Shown piece after piece: positions 35,601-43,569 of a stretch of DNA of 64,000 nucleotides. Positions within the stretch are counted from its first letter, which is position 1, and each line of letters opens with the position of its first letter. The translations under genes were made by a program, and so were the position numbers. Origin of the DNA: an uncultured Marinobacterium sp. (lineage in GTDB: Bacteria; Pseudomonadota; Gammaproteobacteria; Pseudomonadales; Balneatricaceae); assembly GCA_947501565.1 (NCBI GenBank), contig CANMWJ010000004.1:62001-126000 (forward strand). Reading direction: 5' to 3'. The notes under the pieces are model-generated. The model searched no databases. It saw nothing but the letters and a program-made list of their open reading frames with translations, and was not told the origin of the DNA.

Positions 35601-35784
35601 TGCCAGCGGTGCCGGTGCGGCGAGCCGAATCTCCATCGGTTTCGTAGTGCTCGGTGGTATGCTGCTTGCGACCGTCGTGGGGATCTTCTTTATCCCGTCG
35701 CTGTTTGTCGCGATGCAAACCATGCGTGAGAAGGTTAAAGGTAAAGGTAAGGGCAGAGACGCTTCAGCAGATGGGCAGTCTTAA
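32647..35784 (+). CDS. RND efflux pump permease (AcrB/HAE1 type)
   Basis: A 1045-residue proton-driven drug/solute exporter of the inner membrane with 12 membrane helices and two large periplasmic loops. The start FFINRPKFALVISIVLMIAGG is typical. TM4 carries ALILAIGIVVDDAIVVVENV with the two adjacent aspartates of the proton relay, and the TM10 Lys lies in GLASKSAILIVEFAK. The length is normal for HAE1 proteins. It is the second gene of a two-gene pump operon with the adaptor, followed by a Kazal-like lipoprotein gene 24 bases later. Substrates unknown. Confidence 0.94.
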   Translation: MFSIFFINRPKFALVISIVLMIAGGLAALTLPVAQYPDITPPKVQVKASYPGANAEVVEQAVATPIEAQVNGVDNMLYMSSSSSNDGGYTLDITFAVGTDPDQAAINVQNRVALAESALPQEVVRQGVTTRKQASNMLMVINLFSPEGTYDELFLSNYTTLNIQDALARISGVGSASQFSPLDYGMRVWLDPDRLQALNLSPTDVSNAIKQQNIQASVGIIGQPPLTQSQQFQYNLRAKGRLETVEEFENIILRSGESGAAVRLRDVARVELGSQTYSASALMNGNPAATLAIYQSPGANALDVADQVYAELERLSLRFPDDLEYAILYDTTLSVKASLQEVVETLFITFGLVVFVTFLFLADWRATLIPSATIPVSLIATFAVLQVLGFSINTISLFALILAIGIVVDDAIVVVENVKRHLQEGLSPKEATAISMKEVTGPVIATTLVLLAVFVPVAFMPGITGKLYTEFAVTISVAVCFSSLNALTLSPALCSLLLKPASESTGIFKLFDHLLNWTRRGYVKRVSFLNRHLFLSLGLLAAMGGGVYHMFSTTPTGFLPYEDNGAFFVNVQLPDGASLNRTQEVVEQIDEILMAQPGVDSRIAINGFSILGGAAPNAALAIPVLDHWDERTDPDLVWYKILQRLNAELATIPGANIMAFPTPPIPGLGNAGGLEANLIDLKNGSPQELAQAVRSLIIAANQSDEFSRVYSTYSANVPQLELVVDRDKALALGVSMSELFGTLQAQLGTQYVNDFNIYGRNYRVMLQADSEFRDNIEDIGRIKVKSSQGYMVPVNALVEVKPVLGPQTLTRYNQQRSAAVTAMLAPNISSGDGIKLLEQLAKDTLPDGYVLEWTGSTQQEQEAGGFVIIIMSLAILFAYLFLVAQYESWTIPLAVMLSITVALLGAILPLWLIPGLTNNLYAQIGIVMLIGLASKSAILIVEFAKQLREQGYSIIDAANEAANLRYRAVLMTAFSFILGVLPLVFASGAGAASRISIGFVVLGGMLLATVVGIFFIPSLFVAMQTMREKVKGKGKGRDASADGQS

Positions 35785-35808
35785 GGCTGCCCGTTAACAG
35801 GAGGCGTT

Positions 35809-36072
35809 ATGCCAATTCGAACGTGTTTGATGGTGCTGGTGTGCGGACTGTTATTGTCCGCTTGCCGTAGCGAATCGACTGTACCTGAGCCTGCCATACC
35901 GGCAGGTGCCTTTGAGTGCAAAGATCCACGGCCACAGATCTGCACCCGGGAGTATCGCCCGGTCTGTGGTGCCGATGACATCGGTAAGCAGCGTACCTTT
36001 CCCAACGCCTGTACTGCCTGTGCGGTACCCGCAGTGAAGTGGCTGGTTGAAGGGGCGTGCCCGGAATCCTGA
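35809..36072 (+). CDS. Lipoprotein with Kazal-type protease-inhibitor-like domain
   Basis: An 87-residue exported lipoprotein: lipobox LSAC near residue 19, then a Pro/Glu/Ala linker and a single Kazal-like domain. The domain runs ICTREYRPVCGADDIGKQRTF, PNACTAC, ending in GAC, and keeps the Cys spacing C..EYRPVCG..TFPNAC expected of the fold. Bacterial Kazal domains are thought to inhibit serine proteases, including those of predators or competitors. A GGAGG sequence precedes the ATG. It lies 24 bases after the RND permease and may be co-transcribed. Confidence 0.75.
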   Translation: MPIRTCLMVLVCGLLLSACRSESTVPEPAIPAGAFECKDPRPQICTREYRPVCGADDIGKQRTFPNACTACAVPAVKWLVEGACPES

Positions 36073-36177
36073 GCGGTATGGTGGTTGATGCGATATCCCA
36101 TTTTGGAATAGGCGTTATCCGGGATTTGCGATGGGCAACGTTTGTGTCATCATTGGCGCCTCATCTGGGGGAGAGTA

Positions 36178-36396
36178 ATGAAGAGTTTCCTGTTTTCGAC
36201 CGAAAATGACCGCGGTGGCGTAATTCTGTGCAACCTTGATACGCTGGAAGAGGCGGTGGAGTACCTGCATAACCGTTTCGACGGTGTGGTACGTGTAGAA
36301 GAGGGGAGATCCTACTGGCAGCAGGGTGAAGGATTCGGTGAGCTGCCTCCGCCTGCGGATGACGGAACCGGTACCCCGCCTCAGGCCGCCTCGTAG
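36178..36396 (+). CDS. Small hypothetical protein (72 aa)
   Basis: I do not recognise this protein. It starts MKSFLFSTENDRGGVILC, has a soluble acidic middle (LEEAVEYLHNRF) and a Pro/Gly-rich tail ending PQAAS. The ATG at 36178 follows GGGGGAGAG; the longer frame from 36142 adds 12 residues without a ribosome site. Possibly cytoplasmic. Confidence is moderate because only start signal and codon pattern support it. Confidence 0.55.
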   Translation: MKSFLFSTENDRGGVILCNLDTLEEAVEYLHNRFDGVVRVEEGRSYWQQGEGFGELPPPADDGTGTPPQAAS

Positions 36397-36557
36397 CGGC
36401 TGGCTTCAGTACAGTTGGAGTTCTGCTCTGACTCCTCGTTTCCCTGTGTCAGGACAGTCACTGTACGCGTCTGTTCAGGCGTTGACTGGCCAGAAAGCTG
36501 CTCCCAGCCCGTCATATCTGTGCAATCGATTACTTCAATACACTGAATTTTCATCAT
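36381..36557 (-). CDS. Possible 58-residue protein, convergent with the gene at 36178
   Basis: A short minus-strand frame opens with MMKIQCIEVIDCTDMTGWEQ and ends SRYEAA. It overlaps the end of the 36178 gene by 16 bases, tail to tail. The codon pattern is plausible, but there is no clear Shine-Dalgarno sequence and no recognisable domain. It may be a chance frame. Confidence 0.3.
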   Translation of the reverse strand: MMKIQCIEVIDCTDMTGWEQLSGQSTPEQTRTVTVLTQGNEESEQNSNCTEASRYEAA

Positions 36558-36746
36558 CCATACAACTGCATTAATCGGTGGTGGAGCGCCACTTTCACAC
36601 AGCTGTAAGTCAGCTTTATGACAGTTTGCCTTAACGTATTGATCCAGTAAGCTATTTCCTCAAATACGGCTGCTTTTCGAGCTGCCATTTTGGCGTATAC
36701 GCCTGAGCCGGGCGTGTTACCCCGTTAATTTCCTGAGATGGACCCC
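36558..36746. promoter_or_regulatory. Upstream region of recCBD
   Basis: About 190 bases carry no coding frame. Together with the weak ORF to its left, this makes the gap between the small proteins and recC roughly 350 bases. It should hold the recC promoter, but no confident -10/-35 pair was identified. Confidence 0.35.
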
Positions 36747-39700
36747 ATGTTCCAGATATACCACTCCAATGCGCTGGATGTACTCAAAGACCTGCTGGTG
36801 GAGCTGATCCGCCGTGAGCCCTTAAGCGACCCGTTCGCGCAGGAAACCATTCTGGTGCAGAGTCCGGGTATGGCGCAGTGGCTGAAGCTGGAGCTGGCGG
36901 AAGCACAGGGGATTGCAGCCAGTGTTGATTTTCCACTGCCTGCCTCCTTTCTCTGGAAGAGTTTTTCCGAGGTGCTGGATGGCGTGCCGCAACGCTCCGC
37001 CTTCAATAAAGAGGCGATGACCTGGAAACTGATGGATCTGTTGCCCTCGCAGCTGGATCAGGCCGAATTTGCCGATCTGAAACGGTATCTGGCGCAGGAT
37101 AAGGGACGCTTTAAGCTCTACCAGCTCTGCGCCAAGATCGCCGATACCTTCGACCAGTATCTGGTATACCGTCCGGACTGGATCGCCGATTGGGAGGCGG
37201 GGGGCAACCTAGCAGCACAGGATCAACCCTGGCAGCCGATTTTGTGGCGCGCACTGGTGGAGCGTACTCAGTCGCTGGATCAGCCCCACTGGCACCGTGC
37301 CAATATGTTCAGTGCTTTTGTGGATGCCCTGTCGGCGAATAAACAAACCGCTCTGCCCAAGCGTCTGTTTGTTTTCGGTATCTCTGCGCTGCCGCAGAAC
37401 TACCTGGAAGCACTGTATGCGATGGGGAAGCGGATCGACGTACACCTGATGGTCACCAACCCCTGTCGTTACTACTGGGGTGAGATTCAGGATCAGGCGC
37501 AGATCGCCCGTCTCAACCGCCGCTGGTTTGATAAACCCGGCACCGATATGAGTACCTATTTCGAACATGGCAATCCGCTGTTGGCGTCGATGGGCAAGTT
37601 GGGACGTGACTATCTGGTGCAGCTGCAGGAGCTGAAAACCTCCGAGATCGAGGCCTTTGCCGATATCGACCGCGACAGCCTGTTGCACCAGATGCAGGCG
37701 GATATCCTTGATCTGGACGATCGGGCCTGTTTCCCTGCCGATCGCGAGGGTTACGAACGCAGTACCTACAAAATCCCGCTGGAACAGGATGATCGCTCGA
37801 TCCAGCTGCACAGCTGCCACAGTCCGTTACGTGAGGTGGAGGTGCTGCACGATCAGTTGCTGGCATTGTTTGAGGAGCGCGACGCCATGGCGCCGCGAGA
37901 TATCATCGTGATGATGCCGGATGTGGCGACCTATGCTCCTTATATCGATGCGGTGTTCGGCAACGCGCCGAGCGAGCGTTACATCCCGTTCTCCATCTCC
38001 GACCGCTCTGCCCAGCAGGAAAACCCGCTGTTACAGAGCTTCCTGCGTTTTATCGGTTTGGCCGACAGCCGTATGTCGGTCTCCGAAGTGCTGGAGTTGC
38101 TGGAAGTACCGGCGGTGATGCGCCGCTTTGGGTTGGATCAGGAGGGTTTCCACCGTATCCGCCACTGGGTGGCAGAGGTGAATATTCGCTGGGGGCTGGA
38201 CAGCGAACAACGTCAGAACTGGGATCTGCCCGAGTTTGAGCAGAACAGCTGGCAGTTTGGCCTGCGCCGTATGCTGGCCGGTTACGCCATGGGCGATACC
38301 GAAGCGCTGTGGAACGATATCGCGCCCTACGGTGAGGTGGAGGGTCTGGAAGCGGAGTTGCTCGGCAAGCTGGCCGGGTTTGTCGATCTGCTGGAGTGGT
38401 GCGCTACCGGGTTTACCGGCGAGCAATCCTGTGACGGCTGGATCGAGCTGATCAACCAGCTGTTGGTCAGCGCTTATCAGCCAGATGAAGCGGACGAGGT
38501 GGCGCTGGATGAGGTACGTCAGGTTCTGGTGAAACTGCGCGAGCAGACCGAAGATGCCGGATACAGTGACGCGCTCTCCATCGAAATTCTGCGGGACTAC
38601 CTGAACAACGGTCTGAACAACGCCCGCTCCGGCCAGCGCTTTATGGTGGGGGCGGTGAACTTCTGTACCCTGATGCCGATGCGTTCCATCCCGTTCAAGG
38701 TGGTCTGCCTGCTGGGCATGAACGACAGCGATTATCCACGCAGTTTGCCACCGATCGGTTTCGACCTGATGGCGGATCAGGGGCGTCGTGGCGACCGTTC
38801 CCGCCGCGATGATGACCGGTACCTGTTCCTGGAAGCGGTCCTGTCGGCGCAGGAGCGGCTTTATATCAGTTTTGTGGGGCGTTCCATTCAGGACAACACC
38901 GAAAAAGTGCCGTCAGTACTGGTTAGCGAGATGCTGGAGTATGTGAGTCAGGCCTATGTGTTGCCTCAGGATGTTGAGCTGAACATCGATGACAGCGCTG
39001 AATCCCTGCGTGACTACCTCACTACCGAACACCCGTTGGCACCGTTTAATCCAGCGTATTTCAGAGCGGGCCAGGATCTGTTCAGTTACGCCAGCGAGTG
39101 GCTGGTTGCCGCCCAGGCTCAGCCGCAGAGTGCAAAAAGTTTTATCTCCGCAGAACTTACGGCCGAGCAACCCGCCGAACTGGATCTGGCTGAGCTGCTA
39201 CGTTTCTTCCGTAATCCCTGCCGCTATTTCTTCGCCCAGCGCCTGAAGGTGCATTTTGATACCCGAGAAGAGGGCGCCGCTGACGATGAACCCTTTGATG
39301 TGCAGGGGCTGGACGCTTATCAGCTGAAAACCCGCTATCTGGAGGCAGCACTGGAGGAGCAACCCCTGGAACAGATGGATGCACAGGTGCGGGCAGAAGG
39401 TATTCTGCCGATCGCGCAGAGTGGTTATCAGGCGTTGAGCAAAGTACGTAAAGATTGCGAGGAGCTGGCGGAGAAGATCAAAGCGCTGACGCCGGAAGCA
39501 CCGCACCGTCGCGAGATCCGTATCGAACTACCGAACTTACTACTCACCGGTTGGCAGGATGGCTGGTACGACAATAGCCTGCTGCGCTACCGCCCTGCGC
39601 AGGTGCAGGGTTATGACCGCCTGCTGGCATGGATCGAACATCTGGCAGCCTGTGTCTGTTTTAATCAGGTTGAAGCCACCATCCACCGTGGGTTGTCCGG

Positions 39701-40034
39701 TCTGGTTACCTTTAAACCGCTTCCGAAAGATCAGGCGCTTGAGCAGCTTCAGCGATTGGTGGATATCTATCTGGAAGGTCAGCGCAAACCGCTGCCTTTT
39801 GATCCTGCTGTCGGCTGGAGTTACCTGAGCCTGCTGGAAAAAAGTGAAGAGCGCGCCCGCGCCGAAGCAATTAAACGCTTCGAAGGTGGCTACAACAGCT
39901 TCGGTGCCATTGAAGACCCGTACCTGCGCCGCGTCTATCCCAACTACACACTGTTTGAACCCGGCTTCCTGGAACAGGTTGATCGCATCATGGCACCGAT
40001 GACCACCTGGATGGAGGAGGGTAAAGATGACTGA
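36747..40034 (+). CDS. recC: Exodeoxyribonuclease V subunit RecC
   Basis: A 1095-residue subunit of RecBCD, which recognises Chi and splits the duplex during double-strand break repair. The N terminus MFQIYHSNALDVLKDLLVELI and VQSPGMAQWLKLELAE are typical of RecC. Further segments such as GMNDSDYPRSLPPIGFDLM and RRGDRSRRDDDRYLFLEAVLSA match the inactive helicase-like core, and FRNPCRYFFAQRL begins the C-terminal domain. The ATG at 36747 was preferred to one at 36738 on spacing to GAG. The recB ATG overlaps its end by eight bases, so recC-recB-recD is one coupled operon. Confidence 0.95.
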   Translation: MFQIYHSNALDVLKDLLVELIRREPLSDPFAQETILVQSPGMAQWLKLELAEAQGIAASVDFPLPASFLWKSFSEVLDGVPQRSAFNKEAMTWKLMDLLPSQLDQAEFADLKRYLAQDKGRFKLYQLCAKIADTFDQYLVYRPDWIADWEAGGNLAAQDQPWQPILWRALVERTQSLDQPHWHRANMFSAFVDALSANKQTALPKRLFVFGISALPQNYLEALYAMGKRIDVHLMVTNPCRYYWGEIQDQAQIARLNRRWFDKPGTDMSTYFEHGNPLLASMGKLGRDYLVQLQELKTSEIEAFADIDRDSLLHQMQADILDLDDRACFPADREGYERSTYKIPLEQDDRSIQLHSCHSPLREVEVLHDQLLALFEERDAMAPRDIIVMMPDVATYAPYIDAVFGNAPSERYIPFSISDRSAQQENPLLQSFLRFIGLADSRMSVSEVLELLEVPAVMRRFGLDQEGFHRIRHWVAEVNIRWGLDSEQRQNWDLPEFEQNSWQFGLRRMLAGYAMGDTEALWNDIAPYGEVEGLEAELLGKLAGFVDLLEWCATGFTGEQSCDGWIELINQLLVSAYQPDEADEVALDEVRQVLVKLREQTEDAGYSDALSIEILRDYLNNGLNNARSGQRFMVGAVNFCTLMPMRSIPFKVVCLLGMNDSDYPRSLPPIGFDLMADQGRRGDRSRRDDDRYLFLEAVLSAQERLYISFVGRSIQDNTEKVPSVLVSEMLEYVSQAYVLPQDVELNIDDSAESLRDYLTTEHPLAPFNPAYFRAGQDLFSYASEWLVAAQAQPQSAKSFISAELTAEQPAELDLAELLRFFRNPCRYFFAQRLKVHFDTREEGAADDEPFDVQGLDAYQLKTRYLEAALEEQPLEQMDAQVRAEGILPIAQSGYQALSKVRKDCEELAEKIKALTPEAPHRREIRIELPNLLLTGWQDGWYDNSLLRYRPAQVQGYDRLLAWIEHLAACVCFNQVEATIHRGLSGLVTFKPLPKDQALEQLQRLVDIYLEGQRKPLPFDPAVGWSYLSLLEKSEERARAEAIKRFEGGYNSFGAIEDPYLRRVYPNYTLFEPGFLEQVDRIMAPMTTWMEEGKDD

Positions 40035-43000
40035 TTCCGTTATGCCAACATCCGGTGAACTGCTACCGCTTAATCCGCTAACCTTCCCGCTGCACGGCTT
40101 GCGTCTGATCGAAGCCAGCGCCGGTACCGGTAAGACCTACACCATCACCGCGCTCTACCTGCGCCTGCTGCTGGGGCACGGAGCGGAAGGACCGGTGCAA
40201 CCGCTGGGGCCGGATCAGATTCTGGTGGTGACCTTCACCGAAGCGGCGACCGAAGAGCTACGTGATCGTATCCGGGCGCGGATTGGTGAGGCGCGGCAGG
40301 CGTTTCTGCTGAACTACAGCAAAGACCCTTTTATTTGCGAGATGATCGCGGCAACCGAGGACAGTGAACGTGCGATCAAGCTGCTGGAGCAGGCCAGTCA
40401 GCAGATGGATGAGGCGGCGATCTTTACCATCCACGGTTTCTGTCAGCGCATGCTTAAGCGCCACGCCTTTGAAAGTGGCGCGCTCTTCGAAACCGAACTG
40501 ACTCAGGATGCGCAGCGCTTACTGCACCAGGCGGTGATGGATTTCTGGCGTAACGAGATCTACCGCATGAAGGCGGGTATCGCCTCTGCAGTACTACACC
40601 TCTGGAAAACCCCGGCCGATCTGGATGCCGCGCTGCGAGGTTTCTGGAGCACGCCCGATCTGCGCATGCAGCCGGATCTGTCGGAGGAGGACCTGCAGAC
40701 CCGCTTCGAGCAGTTCACCACCCTGTTGGGGCGCGTCAAGCAACGCTGGCTGGAGAATGAAGACGACCTGTTCGAGCTGATCCAGCAATCGGGTATCAGC
40801 AAACAGAGTTACCGCAAGAATCTGGTGCCGAAATGGCTGGCCGCCATCGATACATTCTGCGCCTCTGACAGCAGCGTGCTGGACAAGAAACTGCTAGAGG
40901 TGATGGCACGTTTCCAGCAATCCCGTCTGTATGAGAAATCGCCCAAAGGTAATCCGCCGGAACACGAGCTGTTCCGGTTGTTGGAAGAGTTGCTGGAAGC
41001 GCAGGTGCCGGTGCGTGAAATCATGTTGGCACGCGCCTTCAAAGAAGTACGCCGTCGCTTTAACACTCACAAGCAGCAGCATAACTTGCTGACCTTTGAC
41101 GACCTGCTCGCCAATCTGGACGGGGCGCTGAAAAACGACAGCAGCGACCTGCTGGCATCGGCGATCCGGCAGCAGTTCCCGCTGGCGCTGATCGATGAGT
41201 TTCAGGATACCGACCCCATGCAGTACCGCATCTTCAGCCGGATCTACGGCACGGCTGAAGGCTCAGGACTGGTGATGATCGGTGATCCCAAGCAGGCGAT
41301 CTACGCGTTCCGTGGTGCGGATATCTTCACCTACATTCACGCCCGCCGTCAGGTGGATGCGCCTTATACGCTGGATACCAACTGGCGTTCCACCCAGAAG
41401 ATGGTGAGCGCGGTAAATACGGTGTTCTCCAGCGCCCAGGCGCCGTTTATCTATGAGCAGGATATCCAGTTCCAGAACGTAAAAGCGGGCGGTAAATCTG
41501 ACAGCAAACCGCTGCAGATCGGCGGTAAACCGCTCACCGCGATGACTCTCTGGTATCAGCAAGATGAGGAGCCGATCAACCGTAACGAGTATCTGGCGCG
41601 TTTTGCCCGCGCCACGGCGCTGGAGATCGAACGTTTGCTGGCCGGTGATGCCACGATCGGTGATCGTGAGTTGCAGGCCGGCGATATTGCGGTGCTGGTA
41701 CGCGACCGCTTCGAAGCGGATGCGGTGCGCACGGCGCTGGCCGAGTTCAGTCGTCCCTGCGTCTATCTGAGTAACCGCGAGAGCGTGTTCTCCACACAGG
41801 AAGCCTACGACCTGCTGCTGATCCTGCAAGCGGTGCAGGAACCACAGAACGAACGTTTTGTCCGTGCGGCGTTGGCCACTGCACTGCTGCAGCTGGATGT
41901 GGAAGCGCTGGACCGCCTTAACCACGACGAACGTGCCTGGGAGGCGGCGGTTGCCGAGTTCACCGAATACCAGCAGGTGTGGTTACGGCTCGGTGTGTTG
42001 CCGATGTTGCATCGATTGCTTCAGCTGCGGAAGCTCTCCGAAACCCTGCTCGGTCGTGCCGACGGCGAACGCCGACTGACCGACCTGCTGCACCTGGGTG
42101 AGCTTTTGCAGAGTGCCAGTACCGAGGTGGAGGGAAGTGCAGGACTGCTGCGTTGGTACGCTGAACGCCTCGCCTCGCCAAACGGCAGTGCTGACGAGCA
42201 GCAACTGCGTCTGGAGAGTGACCGCAATCTGGTCACCATGGTCACCATCCATAAATCCAAAGGTCTGGAGTATCCGGTGGTGTTCCTGCCGTTTCCCTGC
42301 TCGATGCGTGAGAGCAAACAGGCGCTCTACCACGATGAGAGCGGCGATACGGTGGTTGACCTCTACGCCGAAGAGGAAGCGATGGCGCGGGCTGAAGAGG
42401 AGCGCTTGGCCGAAGATCTGCGTCTGCTCTACGTAGCACTGACCCGTTCGGTGTACGCCTGTTATATGGGTGTGGCCGACGTAAAGTTCGGGCAGAAAAA
42501 AGACAGGTTGCGTTATACCGCGTTGGGGTACCTGCTGTTGCAGGCGGAGCGTGATCTGGATGGCGCGCTGGAGCATCTGCAGAGCCTTTGTGATGCGATT
42601 CAGGTAATCGAACCGCCGGTCACCGCACCTCAACAGGATCTCTTTGCAATGCCGGAAAACAATCAGGAAAGCTTAAGTGCGCGGGCGTTTGCGGGTCAGG
42701 TCCGTCGCGACTGGCGTGTAACCAGTTACTCCGCGCTCAGCAGCCATGGCAGCAGCCGTGTCGCGGAGAAACCCGGACTGGATCTGGAGGTGGCGGGTGA
42801 GTCTGCAGAGCCTGAGATAGCAGAGGAAGAGCGCCGCGATATCTTCACCTTCCCCAAAGGCGCCCGTGCTGGTACCTTCCTGCACACCGTATTTGAGGAG
42901 CTGGATTTCCCAGAGGCCCGGGGCGAGCCGTTGCAGCAGTTGCTGCAGGAGCAGCTGGCGCTGGAGGGTTACGACGCCGAGTGGCAGCCAGTGCTGGAAA

Positions 43001-43569
43001 AACTGGTGGCCGACGTGCTGGATCAGAACCTGTTACCGGGGGAAGAGCCCCTTCGCATGCGTGATCTCAGCGATGAGAACAAACTGGTGGAGATGGAGTT
43101 TATGCTGCCGGTGAAAGGGCTGGACTGCTTCGCGCTGGATCGCCTCACCAAAGCGGAAGATCCGCTGTCGGCCCAGGCAGGAGCGCTGAGCTTCGATCGT
43201 GTGAATGGCATGCTGAAAGGGTTTATCGACCTGGTGTTCCGCCACGGTGAGCACTATTACGTGCTGGATTACAAGTCCAACCATCTGGGACACCGGGCTG
43301 AAGATTACACGCAATCGGCGATGGCAGAGGCGATGATCGACCACCGCTACGACCTCCAGTATCAGCTCTATACCCTGGCGCTGCACCGTCTGCTGAAAAG
43401 CCGTTTACCCGATTACGATTATGCGCGGCACTGCGGCGGTGTGTTCTACCTGTTCCTGCGTGGCATCGGGGAGGAAGAGAGCGATAGTGGTAATGGTATT
43501 TTCCACCGTCGCCCCAGCCAGACCCTGATCGAGTCTATGGATAGGATGTTCAGCGAGGAGGATGTCTGA
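40027..43569 (+). CDS. recB: Exodeoxyribonuclease V subunit RecB
   Basis: A 1180-residue 3'-5' helicase and nuclease. The UvrD-like Walker A is EASAGTGKTYTITALYLR near residue 33, motif II is LIDEFQDTDPMQYRIF and the region after it GDPKQAIYAFRGADIFTY. The RecB-type nuclease domain at the C terminus shows the catalytic VLDYKSNHLG with Asp and Lys, preceded by GFIDLVFRHGEHYY with the catalytic Asp. All key residues are present, so the complex should be an active nuclease. The stop overlaps the recD start by one base (TGATG). Confidence 0.95.
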   Translation: MTDSVMPTSGELLPLNPLTFPLHGLRLIEASAGTGKTYTITALYLRLLLGHGAEGPVQPLGPDQILVVTFTEAATEELRDRIRARIGEARQAFLLNYSKDPFICEMIAATEDSERAIKLLEQASQQMDEAAIFTIHGFCQRMLKRHAFESGALFETELTQDAQRLLHQAVMDFWRNEIYRMKAGIASAVLHLWKTPADLDAALRGFWSTPDLRMQPDLSEEDLQTRFEQFTTLLGRVKQRWLENEDDLFELIQQSGISKQSYRKNLVPKWLAAIDTFCASDSSVLDKKLLEVMARFQQSRLYEKSPKGNPPEHELFRLLEELLEAQVPVREIMLARAFKEVRRRFNTHKQQHNLLTFDDLLANLDGALKNDSSDLLASAIRQQFPLALIDEFQDTDPMQYRIFSRIYGTAEGSGLVMIGDPKQAIYAFRGADIFTYIHARRQVDAPYTLDTNWRSTQKMVSAVNTVFSSAQAPFIYEQDIQFQNVKAGGKSDSKPLQIGGKPLTAMTLWYQQDEEPINRNEYLARFARATALEIERLLAGDATIGDRELQAGDIAVLVRDRFEADAVRTALAEFSRPCVYLSNRESVFSTQEAYDLLLILQAVQEPQNERFVRAALATALLQLDVEALDRLNHDERAWEAAVAEFTEYQQVWLRLGVLPMLHRLLQLRKLSETLLGRADGERRLTDLLHLGELLQSASTEVEGSAGLLRWYAERLASPNGSADEQQLRLESDRNLVTMVTIHKSKGLEYPVVFLPFPCSMRESKQALYHDESGDTVVDLYAEEEAMARAEEERLAEDLRLLYVALTRSVYACYMGVADVKFGQKKDRLRYTALGYLLLQAERDLDGALEHLQSLCDAIQVIEPPVTAPQQDLFAMPENNQESLSARAFAGQVRRDWRVTSYSALSSHGSSRVAEKPGLDLEVAGESAEPEIAEEERRDIFTFPKGARAGTFLHTVFEELDFPEARGEPLQQLLQEQLALEGYDAEWQPVLEKLVADVLDQNLLPGEEPLRMRDLSDENKLVEMEFMLPVKGLDCFALDRLTKAEDPLSAQAGALSFDRVNGMLKGFIDLVFRHGEHYYVLDYKSNHLGHRAEDYTQSAMAEAMIDHRYDLQYQLYTLALHRLLKSRLPDYDYARHCGGVFYLFLRGIGEEESDSGNGIFHRRPSQTLIESMDRMFSEEDV

